Assembly: GCF_026240095.1 (NCBI RefSeq)
Contig: NZ_JAPIVG010000003.1
Location: forward strand, 310,001-374,000
Reading direction: 5' to 3'
Source: Pedobacter sandarakinus
GTDB lineage: Bacteria > Bacteroidota > Bacteroidia > Sphingobacteriales > Sphingobacteriaceae
DNA length: 64,000 nt
Shown: in pieces, positions 9,525 through 17,029 of the stretch
Layout of the letters: every line of letters starts with the position of its first letter
Position numbering within the stretch: the first letter of the stretch is position 1
Notes under the pieces: model-generated
What the model was told of the DNA's origin: nothing
The model's database searches: none
The model's input: the letters and a program-made list of their open reading frames with translations, nothing else
Program-made: the position numbers and the translations under genes

Positions 9525-10175
9525 ATGAAGAGATTATTTTCGGTAGTAATGGTTGTAGTTGCTTTTACAACTGCTACTTATGCACAAACAGATGCAAAAG
9601 CTAAAGCAATTTTAGCTGAGGTGAGTAAAAAATACAAATCGTACAATATTGTTAAAACAGATTTCAGTTTTACTTTAGATAATCCTAAAGCAAAGGTTAA
9701 AGAAACGCAGCAAGGAACGCTTTACGTTAAAGCCAACTCTAATAAATATAAAGTGGCTATGACTAACCAGGAATTGTTTAGCGATGGGAAAAGCCAATGG
9801 ACTTACCTTAAGAAAGACAAAGAAGTGCAGGTGAGTAACGTTGATAACAGTAGCGATGCGATTAATCCTGCTAAAATTTTCACGGTTTACGAAAAAGGGT
9901 TTAAATACATGTATACAGGCGAACAGAAAGTTGGAGGTAAAACTTACCAAATGATTGACTTAACGCCGGTTGATGCAAAAAAATCGATTTTTAAAGTTCG
10001 TTTAAGTATTGATAAAGCGGCTAAACAAATTGCAAATGTGGTGTTGTTTGATAAAAACGGAAACAAATACACTTACAACGTGAAAACCTTTTCACCAAAT
10101 GTTAATGTTCCGGAAACAACTTTTGCGTTTGACGCAAAAAAATATCCAGGTGTTGAAGTTGTAGACTTGCGTTAA
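9525..10175 (+). CDS. LolA-like outer-membrane lipoprotein carrier
   Basis: A periplasmic protein of 216 residues with a clear signal peptide (about 1-20, ending AYAQ-type). The mature region matches the LolA fold: a curved beta sheet with the patterns QGTLYVKANSNKYKV, LFSDGKSQWTYLKKDKEVQV and DLTPVDAKKSIFKV. LolA carries lipoproteins from the inner membrane to the outer membrane. Bacteroidota often encode such a protein next to ftsK. A hairpin terminator follows at 10206-10235. The assignment to this family is firm; lipoprotein transport itself is inferred from the family. Confidence 0.9.
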   Translation: MKRLFSVVMVVVAFTTATYAQTDAKAKAILAEVSKKYKSYNIVKTDFSFTLDNPKAKVKETQQGTLYVKANSNKYKVAMTNQELFSDGKSQWTYLKKDKEVQVSNVDNSSDAINPAKIFTVYEKGFKYMYTGEQKVGGKTYQMIDLTPVDAKKSIFKVRLSIDKAAKQIANVVLFDKNGNKYTYNVKTFSPNVNVPETTFAFDAKKYPGVEVVDLR

Positions 10176-10205
10176 CAACCATCACTTTTTAAAGATTTAT
10201 TGAGC

Positions 10206-10235
10206 GGTTCAGTTGGAAACAACTGGACCTTTTTT
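10206..10235 (+). terminator. Intrinsic terminator after the LolA-like gene
   Basis: GGTTCAGTTG (10206-10215) and CAACTGGACC (10220-10229) form a 10-bp stem with one G-T pair and a GAAA tetraloop. Six Ts follow at 10230-10235. Confidence 0.9.
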
Positions 10236-10334
10236 GTTGATTAGCATTTTTACCAATAGGCAAAAATGGATTGGGTAACTTTTTTCCTCGCTGTATTTAT
10301 GGAATGCTGATTAGATTTCTCTAAGTTTGTTTTA

Positions 10335-10607
10335 ATGTCGTTACCATTTACAAATCATACTTTAGAGAAATTAGAACAGTTACTTCTTGCAATGGGTTTC
10401 AAAGTTCGATATGAAAAGGGAAACTTTAAAACTGGTTCTTGCTTACTGGCGCATAACAAGATCATTGTGGTAAATAAATTTTCTAATTTAGAGGGAAAGA
10501 TTGTAGGATTGGTAAAGCTCGTTAAGGAAAGCAATCCTGATGAAAACATGTTAGATGAAAAACAACGCCACTTTTTTCACTCATTACAACAAACTGAATT
10601 ATTTTAA
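10335..10607 (+). CDS. Small hypothetical protein (90 aa)
   Basis: A basic, soluble protein of 90 residues with no signal peptide. Its pattern (GFKVRYEKGNFKTGSCLL, then NKIIVVNKFSNLEGK) suggests a small beta-rich fold. It resembles conserved Bacteroidota proteins without assigned function, though I cannot name the family. It precedes the MBL-fold gene by about 50 bases on the same strand and may be cotranscribed with it. Confidence 0.7.
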   Translation: MSLPFTNHTLEKLEQLLLAMGFKVRYEKGNFKTGSCLLAHNKIIVVNKFSNLEGKIVGLVKLVKESNPDENMLDEKQRHFFHSLQQTELF

Positions 10608-10656
10608 TGCCGATACAGATCTTTAATTACCTGAATAGAAAGGAAAGTTGTTTAGA

Positions 10657-11421
10657 ATGAAAATTACTTTTTTAGGTACTGGTACATCGCAGGGAGTGCC
10701 GGTAATTGCTTGTAATTGCGAAGTTTGCTTATCGGAAGATCACCGTGATAATCGCTTGAGAACTTCAATTTTAATTGAAACTGAGGATAAAACTATTGTG
10801 ATAGACAGTGGTCCTGATTTTCGTTCTCAGCTCCTTAGGGCACATGTTAAAGATCTTGATGCAGTATTATTTACACATGAGCATAAAGATCATATCGCTG
10901 GCTTGGATGATATCCGTCCATTTAATTACCTGCTGCATAAAGTAATCGATGTTTATGCCACCTCTCGCGTTCAGGAAGCCCTTAAAAGGGAGTTTCATTA
11001 TATCTTTGCAGATACCAGATACCACGGCTTACCTCAAATAAAACTCCATACATTGGTAGGTGGCGATGATTTCACGATTGGCAACAGTACCATTTCGCCT
11101 ATCGAAGTAATGCATTATAAACTGCCAATACTGGGTTACCGAATTGGCGACTTTACTTACATTACTGATGCAAAAACCATTTCTGATGAGAGTATTAGAA
11201 AGATCTCTGGCTCTAAAATACTGGTTATTAATGCACTACAAAGAGAGCCGCACATTTCTCATTTTACGTTAGATGAAGCCATTGCATTTGCGCAGTTGGT
11301 TGGTGCTGGTACCACCTATTTAACACACATTAGCCATAATTTGGGTTTACATGCCGAAGTTGAATCCTTATTGCCACCAAATATTAAGCTGGCCTACGAC
11401 AACTTAAAAATTGAATTATAA
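10657..11421 (+). CDS. MBL-fold metallo-hydrolase (PhnP-like)
   Basis: A 254-residue cytoplasmic metallo-beta-lactamase-fold enzyme. It starts with TGTSQGVPVIACNCEVC, where the Cys pair resembles the zinc site of PhnP phosphodiesterases. The metal motif THEHKDHIAG and a later THISHNLG follow. PhnP-type enzymes cleave cyclic phosphodiesters, but the substrate here is not known. I chose ATG 10657 (MKITFLGTGTSQ) over an in-frame TTG three codons upstream. Confidence 0.88.
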   Translation: MKITFLGTGTSQGVPVIACNCEVCLSEDHRDNRLRTSILIETEDKTIVIDSGPDFRSQLLRAHVKDLDAVLFTHEHKDHIAGLDDIRPFNYLLHKVIDVYATSRVQEALKREFHYIFADTRYHGLPQIKLHTLVGGDDFTIGNSTISPIEVMHYKLPILGYRIGDFTYITDAKTISDESIRKISGSKILVINALQREPHISHFTLDEAIAFAQLVGAGTTYLTHISHNLGLHAEVESLLPPNIKLAYDNLKIEL

Positions 11422-11424
11422 TTG

Positions 11425-11456
11425 TTGCCGCAAAATCTAAAATTAAATTATATTTG
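11425..11456 (+). promoter_or_regulatory. Promoter of tRNA-Leu
   Basis: TTG (11425-11427), 21 bases, then TATATTTG (11449-11456) matches the Bacteroidota -33/-7 pair exactly. The tRNA begins 8 bases after the -7 element, where transcription would be expected to start. Confidence 0.8.
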
Positions 11457-11464
11457 CAACACAT

Positions 11465-11548
11465 ACTCAGGTGGCGAAATTGGTAGACGCACCAGCTTGA
11501 GGGGCTGGCGCCCGTACGGGTGTGGGAGTTCGAATCTCCTCTTGAGTA
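11465..11548 (+). tRNA. tRNA-Leu (anticodon GAG)
   Basis: An 84-base class II tRNA. The acceptor stem pairs ACTCAGG with CTTGAGT, including one G-T pair. The D-arm carries AATTGGTAGAC. The anticodon loop TTGAGGG sits in a CCAGC/GCTGG stem, with anticodon GAG at 11497-11499. A long variable arm and the T-loop TTCGAAT follow. The discriminator base is A at 11548, and CCA is not encoded. Confidence 0.96.
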
Positions 11549-11584
11549 CAATATTGTTGAACATCTCTTTGGTGATTGACGAAT

Positions 11585-11622
11585 AAAATAAAAGCCACTT
11601 AGACATAAGTGGCTTTTATTTT
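11585..11622 (+). terminator. Terminator after tRNA-Leu
   Basis: A perfect 16-bp inverted repeat (11585-11600 with 11607-11622) with a six-base loop. The core is GCCACTT/AAGTGGC, flanked by A and T tracts. The symmetrical A/T tracts could let it act in both directions, which would also block the debris transcripts from the islet. Confidence 0.9.
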
Positions 11623-11664
11623 GCCAGTTGGTTTATTATCAACTTCGCAATTTTTTTTGCCTCC

Positions 11665-11770
11665 TTAATTTTGTGGATTTAACACAATAGATTTTTGATA
11701 CATTCCAACTGCTTCACCTTTATTCTTTGCACAAGAAGTGCTTAGCCATAACTTTTCTATGCATTCCAAC
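11665..11770 (-). pseudogene. TPR-like C-terminal remnant
   Basis: A minus-strand frame without a start codon ends at a stop (11665-11667) and encodes a tail like NKGEAVGMYQKSIVLNPQN. This matches the end of a tetratricopeptide repeat (alternating A/Y-x-K-A-L and L-x-P-x-N). Nothing coherent precedes it in frame. I read it as the residue of a decayed gene beside the tRNA; the limits are approximate. Confidence 0.45.
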
Positions 11771-11864
11771 TATTAGGAAATAGTTGTTTAATTGGTTCAA
11801 ATGTTGTAAGCCCTCATAAGTTTCCTTAAATACTTTTAAAGCCTTTTCGTGCTTTTCAGGCGAT

Positions 11865-12104
11865 TCAAATACCTGGTTCAATAACTTCCATTTTTCTGCT
11901 TCTATTAATATTTGTTGCTGGTATTAATTTTATAATATCCGTAAAGAACTCCCTTTTTATTTCCGGGCTACCTGAATTAAGTTTCGCTTCAATTGATAGC
12001 AAAGCTCTCTCGAGTAGCCTTTCTAAAAGTGGTTTTACAGGCTTTTTCTTTTTGCCCTTTGGTCTTCCCGTCGGGCATCCTGCTACTCCTTTTTGAAATG
12101 GCAT
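11865..12104 (-). pseudogene. DUF5681-like protein, probably frameshifted
   Basis: The 79-residue frame from ATG 12104 begins MPFQKGVAGCPTGRPKGKKK. This resembles the basic N-terminus of DUF5681 proteins, which are linked to phages and mobile elements. Near 11915-11930 a second minus-strand frame opens that continues coherently (ILIEAEKWKLLNQVFESPE, then KHEKALKVFKETYEGL) down to about 11760. A one-base shift would join the two frames into one protein. I therefore call it a broken gene, though a short intact protein is possible. Confidence 0.5.
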
Positions 12105-12315
12105 AAAATGCTTTCTTCTTGTTTTTTTATTGATGCTCAAAAATACCTGTAAGTGGTGGGGTGGGGAAGTTGGCGAGGTTACGAGAGAATACAAATAAGT
12201 TGTATATTGGTGGTACACCTAACACTCTTAAATTAATGAAGCTTTTTAATGGGTTAAATATGTTTCCACTCATGGAACTGCTCAAGGTATAATACCTAGA
12301 TTTCAATTGCATTTC

Positions 12316-13104
12316 ATGGAAATGTCGGAATTTGCATTTCCATTCAATAAAGAAAGAAAAAATTTGGTTGAAAGTTTTGTAGACCAAACACAGGATCACT
12401 TCACAAACTTCTATGACGTTTTTAATGAAGTTATTAATTTGCGGAACGAGTATATTGATGGCATCTTAACGGGAAAATACTTTAGCGTTTCTGGAGAAAA
12501 CGAAATTACTTCTGATATCAGTCCTGAAATAGTAATAAGGAGAAAGATTGTAGATTTTTTTATTTCAGGTAAACAGCTCTTAAATAATTTTTGTTTGTCA
12601 AATTTAATCTCTGACGGTGAATTTGAAGCAAAAGATTTTTTGCTTTCTAAACCAGAAGTCATTGAAAAATATATCAGAAAACAATCATCAAAATTCAAAT
12701 ATAAATCTGGTTACACCAAAATTGCAAATATTGCATTTGAGGCTCAAAAAAAGTTTTTGGCAAATTTTATGTTTAGGAGAAATAGAATAGAGCATGATTA
12801 TGGGAAGAATATTCCTGATTTTAAAATTTATGTAAATGATTTAAAGGAGATTAAGATCATAGAACCGATATACTATGAAGAAAATATATTCGAGCAGATA
12901 ATTAATTATTATTATTCAACACTTGATTTAATCGAAGATGTGAGTTCATATTTCTTCGGAGTAAATGCACATATAAATAGCAAAGGTATAATCACGCTTC
13001 TTAAACGAAAGGAGAAAGCTGATCCATCCAAGTTTAAATATAGATATGCAATCAAATTGCATGTAAACGATCCAAATTTAGTGCCTATGCTAAGGTCTAA
13101 ATAG
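12316..13104 (+). CDS. HEPN-like protein with an R-N-x3-H motif
   Basis: A 262-residue, largely helical, AT-rich soluble protein. Residues R155-N156 and H160 (RNRIEHDYG) fit the catalytic R-polar-x3-H motif of HEPN ribonucleases found in toxins and defence proteins. They sit in a helix after FEAQKKFLANFMFR, as in Cthe_2314-type HEPN domains. The N-terminal half is not recognisable. I chose ATG 12316; an in-frame TTG lies 3 codons earlier. It sits in the islet beside tRNA-Leu, next to a SieB-like gene. RNase activity is inferred from the motif alone. Confidence 0.55.
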   Translation: MEMSEFAFPFNKERKNLVESFVDQTQDHFTNFYDVFNEVINLRNEYIDGILTGKYFSVSGENEITSDISPEIVIRRKIVDFFISGKQLLNNFCLSNLISDGEFEAKDFLLSKPEVIEKYIRKQSSKFKYKSGYTKIANIAFEAQKKFLANFMFRRNRIEHDYGKNIPDFKIYVNDLKEIKIIEPIYYEENIFEQIINYYYSTLDLIEDVSSYFFGVNAHINSKGIITLLKRKEKADPSKFKYRYAIKLHVNDPNLVPMLRSK

Positions 13105-13128
13105 TTATTAAATTTATAAATCAATTAT

Positions 13129-13159
13129 TTGACATTGTTGTATATCGGTACTATCTTGG
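13129..13159 (+). promoter_or_regulatory. Promoter of the SieB-like gene
   Basis: TTG (13129-13131), exactly 20 bases, then TATCTTGG (13152-13159), which differs from TAnnTTTG at one position. The expected start point leaves a leader of about 15 bases before ATG 13181. The gene is therefore transcribed apart from the HEPN-like gene. Confidence 0.55.
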
Positions 13160-13180
13160 GTACTAAATTAATATCTCATT

Positions 13181-13738
13181 ATGACATGGGCTTCTTTTGT
13201 TGAAAATGGAAAAGTATCGTTAAGATTTCTTTTTCCAATTGCAGTAGTTTCTGCTTGTTTTCTTTTTTTGCCGGATGATTGGAAAGCAAAACTTTCGATT
13301 GACAAAGTTTCTGAAGATTATTCCAAATATTTTGGCATCGCATTTCTTCTTTCGGTTGTTCTTATACTAACAGATATCGTTTTAAGCGTTTCAAAAGGCA
13401 TTTCAAGCTCAACAAGAAATAAAAAGATAGATAAGTATGTTAATGACTTTGTTAATAGCCTTGCCAACGATGAAAAAGCACTGTTGAGAGAGTTTTATAT
13501 TAATGGACGAGATACATTACCACTACCAATATACAACCCAACGGTTTTAGGCCTCATTTCAAAAAGAATTTTAGTGCAAATTGGTACCGTTGGAACTATG
13601 GTGAATTATGAAGCATGCATGAGTTATGCGGTAAGTGAGATAGCAAAAAAATATCTTACGAATGAAAACATAATGCTACCAAAAGAACAAACCGAGGCAA
13701 ATATAAAGCTTATAGAAAATAATAGGTTTAGGTGGTAG
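13181..13738 (+). CDS. SieB-like superinfection-exclusion protein
   Basis: A 185-residue inner-membrane protein with two N-terminal hydrophobic helices (about 14-30 and 48-70) and a cytoplasmic C-terminal domain. The domain pattern (LANDEKALLREFYINGRDTL, then PTVLGLISKRILVQIG) matches the SieB family. SieB of lambdoid prophages stops superinfecting phages. It has its own promoter and lies in the accessory islet behind tRNA-Leu. A defence role is inferred from family and context. Confidence 0.75.
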   Translation: MTWASFVENGKVSLRFLFPIAVVSACFLFLPDDWKAKLSIDKVSEDYSKYFGIAFLLSVVLILTDIVLSVSKGISSSTRNKKIDKYVNDFVNSLANDEKALLREFYINGRDTLPLPIYNPTVLGLISKRILVQIGTVGTMVNYEACMSYAVSEIAKKYLTNENIMLPKEQTEANIKLIENNRFRW

Positions 13739-13797
13739 TTAATAGCACGTTAAACCGTATGTTAAATTTAAAAATAGCTTTTTAAGCAAATAGCAGG

Positions 13798-14094
13798 CTA
13801 CTGTTTTATACGCCTAAGACGAGTATACCAGAAGTCTTCACTTGTTTGCTGAATAGTCATAATCTTAGTGAATAATAGATCTACAAGTGCTGGAGATTTA
13901 ACTACGGTGTAAAAATACTCTCTTTTTAAGTCTAGTTCCTCCTTAGTAATCCAGTTGGTAGTTGCTCCTCGTTCATTAGATTTAGGTATATTTCTCCATT
14001 CTACCCCATTATAAAGCCTATAATCTTCCGTTATAGTAACTTGCCTTCGTAAATCAAATTCATAAGTTTTGCTGTAAGTTAGTATATGCACCAA
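13798..14094 (-). CDS. Hypothetical protein, probably 5'-truncated
   Basis: A 98-residue soluble frame with no recognised domain; only TTG or GTG starts are available. The frame stays open and coherent for 18 further codons upstream (ILNAEDAKNDDAFGI) to a stop at 14149-14151 without any ATG. That suggests a gene that has lost its 5' end, or one using a weak start. It lies at the far edge of the tRNA-Leu islet and is AT-rich like its neighbours. Confidence 0.4.
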   Translation of the reverse strand: MVHILTYSKTYEFDLRRQVTITEDYRLYNGVEWRNIPKSNERGATTNWITKEELDLKREYFYTVVKSPALVDLLFTKIMTIQQTSEDFWYTRLRRIKQ

Positions 14095-14362
14095 TATGCC
14101 GAACGCATCATCATTCTTTGCATCCTCTGCATTTAAAATACAAAATGTTTATCCAAAAAATAAAATCCTGCGAACCATTGTCAAAATAAAATAACCCAGA
14201 ACCTTAATGGACGGAAACCTTATTTTTATGGAGGTGCTACTTTGCAGTCCGTACACTTAGGTGTATTTACTACACAAATCAGAGAATTAACGCATTACCC
14301 CTTTGAGGACTAAACTGTCATGTATTTTGTCTCGTATATCTAGTAGTTTAAACCCAATAGTT

Positions 14363-14899
14363 ATGCTTGGAATCAAAAGTTTGACAGAAACGAGAATCGT
14401 GGCTTGGAAGGCCAGGAACGGCATGAACATCCTTAGGGTATGCTTAGGAATTATCTTTATATGGTTTGGCATGTTAAAGTTCTTTCCTGGTTTGAGTTCT
14501 GCTGAGGAAATTGCCGGCAGAACAATACTAAAGTTAACATTCGGTTGGGTAAAGCCTGCCTTCTCAATGCCAATGCTTGCAGTTTGGGAATGCATCATCG
14601 GAATTGGTTTAATCTCTAAAGCCTGGCTTAGGTTAACCCTTATTCTATTATATCTGCAGATGGCAGGCACATTCCTGCCGTTAATCTTTTTTCCACATGA
14701 GACATTTAACCATTCATTGTTGGTTCCAACACTGCTAGGACAGTATATCATCAAGAATTTTGTCCTAATCTCCGGAGGGATTGTTATCGGTGCCACTATC
14801 AGAGGTGGAAAATTAACCGTTGCTCCAACTAGTGAAGATAGAGCTGCCAGACTGGAGAAGCGTTTTGGACGAGTTAAAAGACTATTGCGTTTTGGTTAG
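14363..14899 (+). CDS. DoxX-like membrane protein
   Basis: A 178-residue integral membrane protein with four hydrophobic helices (MNILRVCLGIIFIWFGMLKF, then three more). The first-helix pattern with G-x-x-K-F fits the DoxX/DUF417 type of small quinone-linked or stress membrane proteins. No function can be assigned. I chose ATG 14363; the frame extends 20 codons upstream only through a TTG start. Confidence 0.7.
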   Translation: MLGIKSLTETRIVAWKARNGMNILRVCLGIIFIWFGMLKFFPGLSSAEEIAGRTILKLTFGWVKPAFSMPMLAVWECIIGIGLISKAWLRLTLILLYLQMAGTFLPLIFFPHETFNHSLLVPTLLGQYIIKNFVLISGGIVIGATIRGGKLTVAPTSEDRAARLEKRFGRVKRLLRFG

Positions 14900-15061
14900 T
14901 AATGATTGAATATTTTGAGCGCTAGCTAACAACCATCAGCTTAATTCCTTTACCAATTATTGCAGCCTTATCTCGCTGCCATTAACCGACAGATTAAAAA
15001 AACAAAAGTACTCTTGCGGCGATATCACGATTTCTAATTAGGCTAATTTGCTTAAATTAAA

Positions 15062-15103
15062 AAAAGCATTCCCTGTAAGTGCTTACCTACAAAAAATGCT
15101 TTT
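15062..15103. terminator. Bidirectional hairpin between convergent genes
   Basis: AAAAGCATT (15062-15070) pairs with AATGCTTTT (15095-15103), and a nested GTAA/TTAC pair lies in the loop. A and T tracts flank the stem. It sits between the rightward DoxX-like gene and the leftward DUF3072 gene. Confidence 0.55.
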
Positions 15104-15181
15104 AAACGCTACCAGACGGTTATCATTATCCTGTTTTCGAGGTTCAGAATGTTGCAGCGTTAGGCAAGTAAATCTTACAGG

Positions 15182-15436
15182 CTACGGATTAGAATCTAAT
15201 CCACGTCCGGTTTTCTGCTGAAGATCATCTATTTTCTTCGATGCTTCGGATTTGGACAATGTCTCATCCATTTCCTCGCCAGCTTCATCAGATAATGTTT
15301 TAAGGTAAGAATGTTGTGCTCCAGTCATGGGTTCATTGCCGGTTGTCCAATCATCGGGATTTTTGACGGTATTATCACCCTTTAATGCATTATCGTTACC
15401 TGATAAAGGATTATTGTTTTCTTGTTGTTTATTCAT
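15182..15436 (-). CDS. DUF3072 family protein
   Basis: An 84-residue, very polar protein with a disordered Asn/Asp-rich N-terminus. The DUF3072 core follows: PMTGAQHSYLKTLSDEAGE, then LSKSEASKKIDDLQQKTGR. The family is found in many soil bacteria and has no proven role; it is often near stress genes. It is a single gene flanked by spacers on both sides. Confidence 0.85.
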   Translation of the reverse strand: MNKQQENNNPLSGNDNALKGDNTVKNPDDWTTGNEPMTGAQHSYLKTLSDEAGEEMDETLSKSEASKKIDDLQQKTGRGLDSNP

Positions 15437-15648
15437 GATTAGAAGATTATTATTTAATCATATAAACATCAAAAATTACTAAAAGTTTTAGCAATAAACA
15501 GATGAAGGAAAAAAGGTTAGAATTGAGCTACGAATAGCCATAAACCGTGAAGTTATTCATCACCCTTGTGGAAATTATAAGGAATAGAAAGATCAAGAAA
15601 AGATGTTATCTGAAAAATCAGGAAAATTTAATCTTGATGATCCATCCG

Positions 15649-16794
15649 TTATTTAGCTTCAAGTACATGGGCATCATCTTTAACTGCTCTGTGTCGTAAC
15701 CATTTCCTTAGTGGCTCATCATAATATTTTAAAGCCATGTACGCCAGAATGATTGCGCCGAATAAGATTCCCAGTGCATAAGGCAAGGCCATTAACGGGG
15801 TAATTTCTTTGTGGTTGCTAATCCAGGCCACATAAAAATAAACGATGGGATAGTGAACCATGTACAATGGGTAAGATATATCCCCCAGAAATTTACAGAT
15901 TTTCTTTTCTGTTTCACTCTTGATTGTTCCGCTTGCACCAACATAAACAATTAGTGGGAAAATGATAATGATACTAAGCGAATCGTAAATTCCATTCATC
16001 CATTTATCTGCATCCCCACCAATACGAGGCATGTAAAGAATAACGGCAATGGCAACACTACACCACAAAAAAGCATTTTTAATTTTTGTAGGTTTGGCAA
16101 TCCTAGAGAGGAGAAGACCTGCAAAAAAAGGATACACGGTTCTAGTAAAACCTATGCGTACCTGTTCTACATTTAAAGTCCACCCTCCGCTAACATCGCC
16201 ATTGCTAATGGCCAGGTGGGCAAGGGCTACAGCAGCTATTGCCACCAATACCCCAAGTGCAATTTTCGAAAATTTTCTAATCCAAACCGCATAAAGAATG
16301 TTGGCAATATATTCAAAAAAAAGAGACCATCCCACACTGTTAAGTGGATGCATCTCTTGCCAACCCCTGATATCAAGTGATAATGGAACCGGAAGAATGG
16401 TGTAACCAATCAACATCACCAGAAGCATTTTCCATAAGGGTATGGTATGGATTAGTGGCCATATTGTAGAGTCTGTGAAATAAAAACCTATCGCTCCAAG
16501 TGTCATTCCTAAAATAACCATTGGTTGAAGTCTTGCAATGCGGCGTTTAAAAAATGTACCTACATTTATCTGTTTCCAACGATCATCATAAGCATAGCCA
16601 ATTACGAAACCAGAGAGTAAAAAGAAAAAGTCTACCGCTAAATAGCCATGATTTACAAATTTATCTATGTTACTTGTAGAGAATGGTTCGGCTAAATGAA
16701 ATGTGACAACAATGATTGCAGCAATTCCCCGAAGGCCATCTAGAATTGGATAATGAGGTTTAGATAAAGCTTGCGCATCGGGATTAGCATACAT
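15649..16794 (-). CDS. Acyltransferase 3 family membrane protein
   Basis: A 381-residue polytopic inner-membrane protein of the acyltransferase 3 (OatA/NodX-like) family. The N-terminal signature YPILDGLRGIAAIIVVTFHL contains the conserved Arg and catalytic His, and about ten membrane helices follow. These enzymes move acyl groups, usually acetyl, onto surface sugars. The target is not known; the gene is 7 kb from the polysaccharide locus and could modify that or another polymer. Confidence 0.88.
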   Translation of the reverse strand: MYANPDAQALSKPHYPILDGLRGIAAIIVVTFHLAEPFSTSNIDKFVNHGYLAVDFFFLLSGFVIGYAYDDRWKQINVGTFFKRRIARLQPMVILGMTLGAIGFYFTDSTIWPLIHTIPLWKMLLVMLIGYTILPVPLSLDIRGWQEMHPLNSVGWSLFFEYIANILYAVWIRKFSKIALGVLVAIAAVALAHLAISNGDVSGGWTLNVEQVRIGFTRTVYPFFAGLLLSRIAKPTKIKNAFLWCSVAIAVILYMPRIGGDADKWMNGIYDSLSIIIIFPLIVYVGASGTIKSETEKKICKFLGDISYPLYMVHYPIVYFYVAWISNHKEITPLMALPYALGILFGAIILAYMALKYYDEPLRKWLRHRAVKDDAHVLEAK

Positions 16795-17029
16795 ATCTGT
16801 GCAAAATAAGAAAAAGGTCTAATCCGAACAACCAAATAATACCATGTTTTATGGCAATTGATATTATAAGTAAGGTTTTAAGAAAGCATTGATCGATACG
16901 CTTTTGATTACCATCCACTTTAAAGATGTATGCTAACTGATTTCGGGCAAGTTCTGATCGCTTGATTAAATGTGTAAAAAGTTTGTTCTACTAAATCTGA
17001 ACATGACGATTTGCGTATTTTCGCGGTCA

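Noticed and set aside
11549-14300. Search for a duplicate of the tRNA-Leu 3' end as an attachment site
   Set aside because: I found no convincing repeat of the tRNA end at the far side of the islet, and no integrase gene, so I do not annotate att sites or a prophage.
14287-14796. Leftward ORF of 169 codons opposite the DoxX-like gene
   Set aside because: The rightward frame encodes regular membrane helices with the DoxX pattern; the leftward one is its antisense shadow.
16980-17029. Promoter directly before the TonB receptor start (TATTTTCG at 17016-17023)
   Set aside because: The -7 match is imperfect and no TTG lies at the usual distance; too weak to list.
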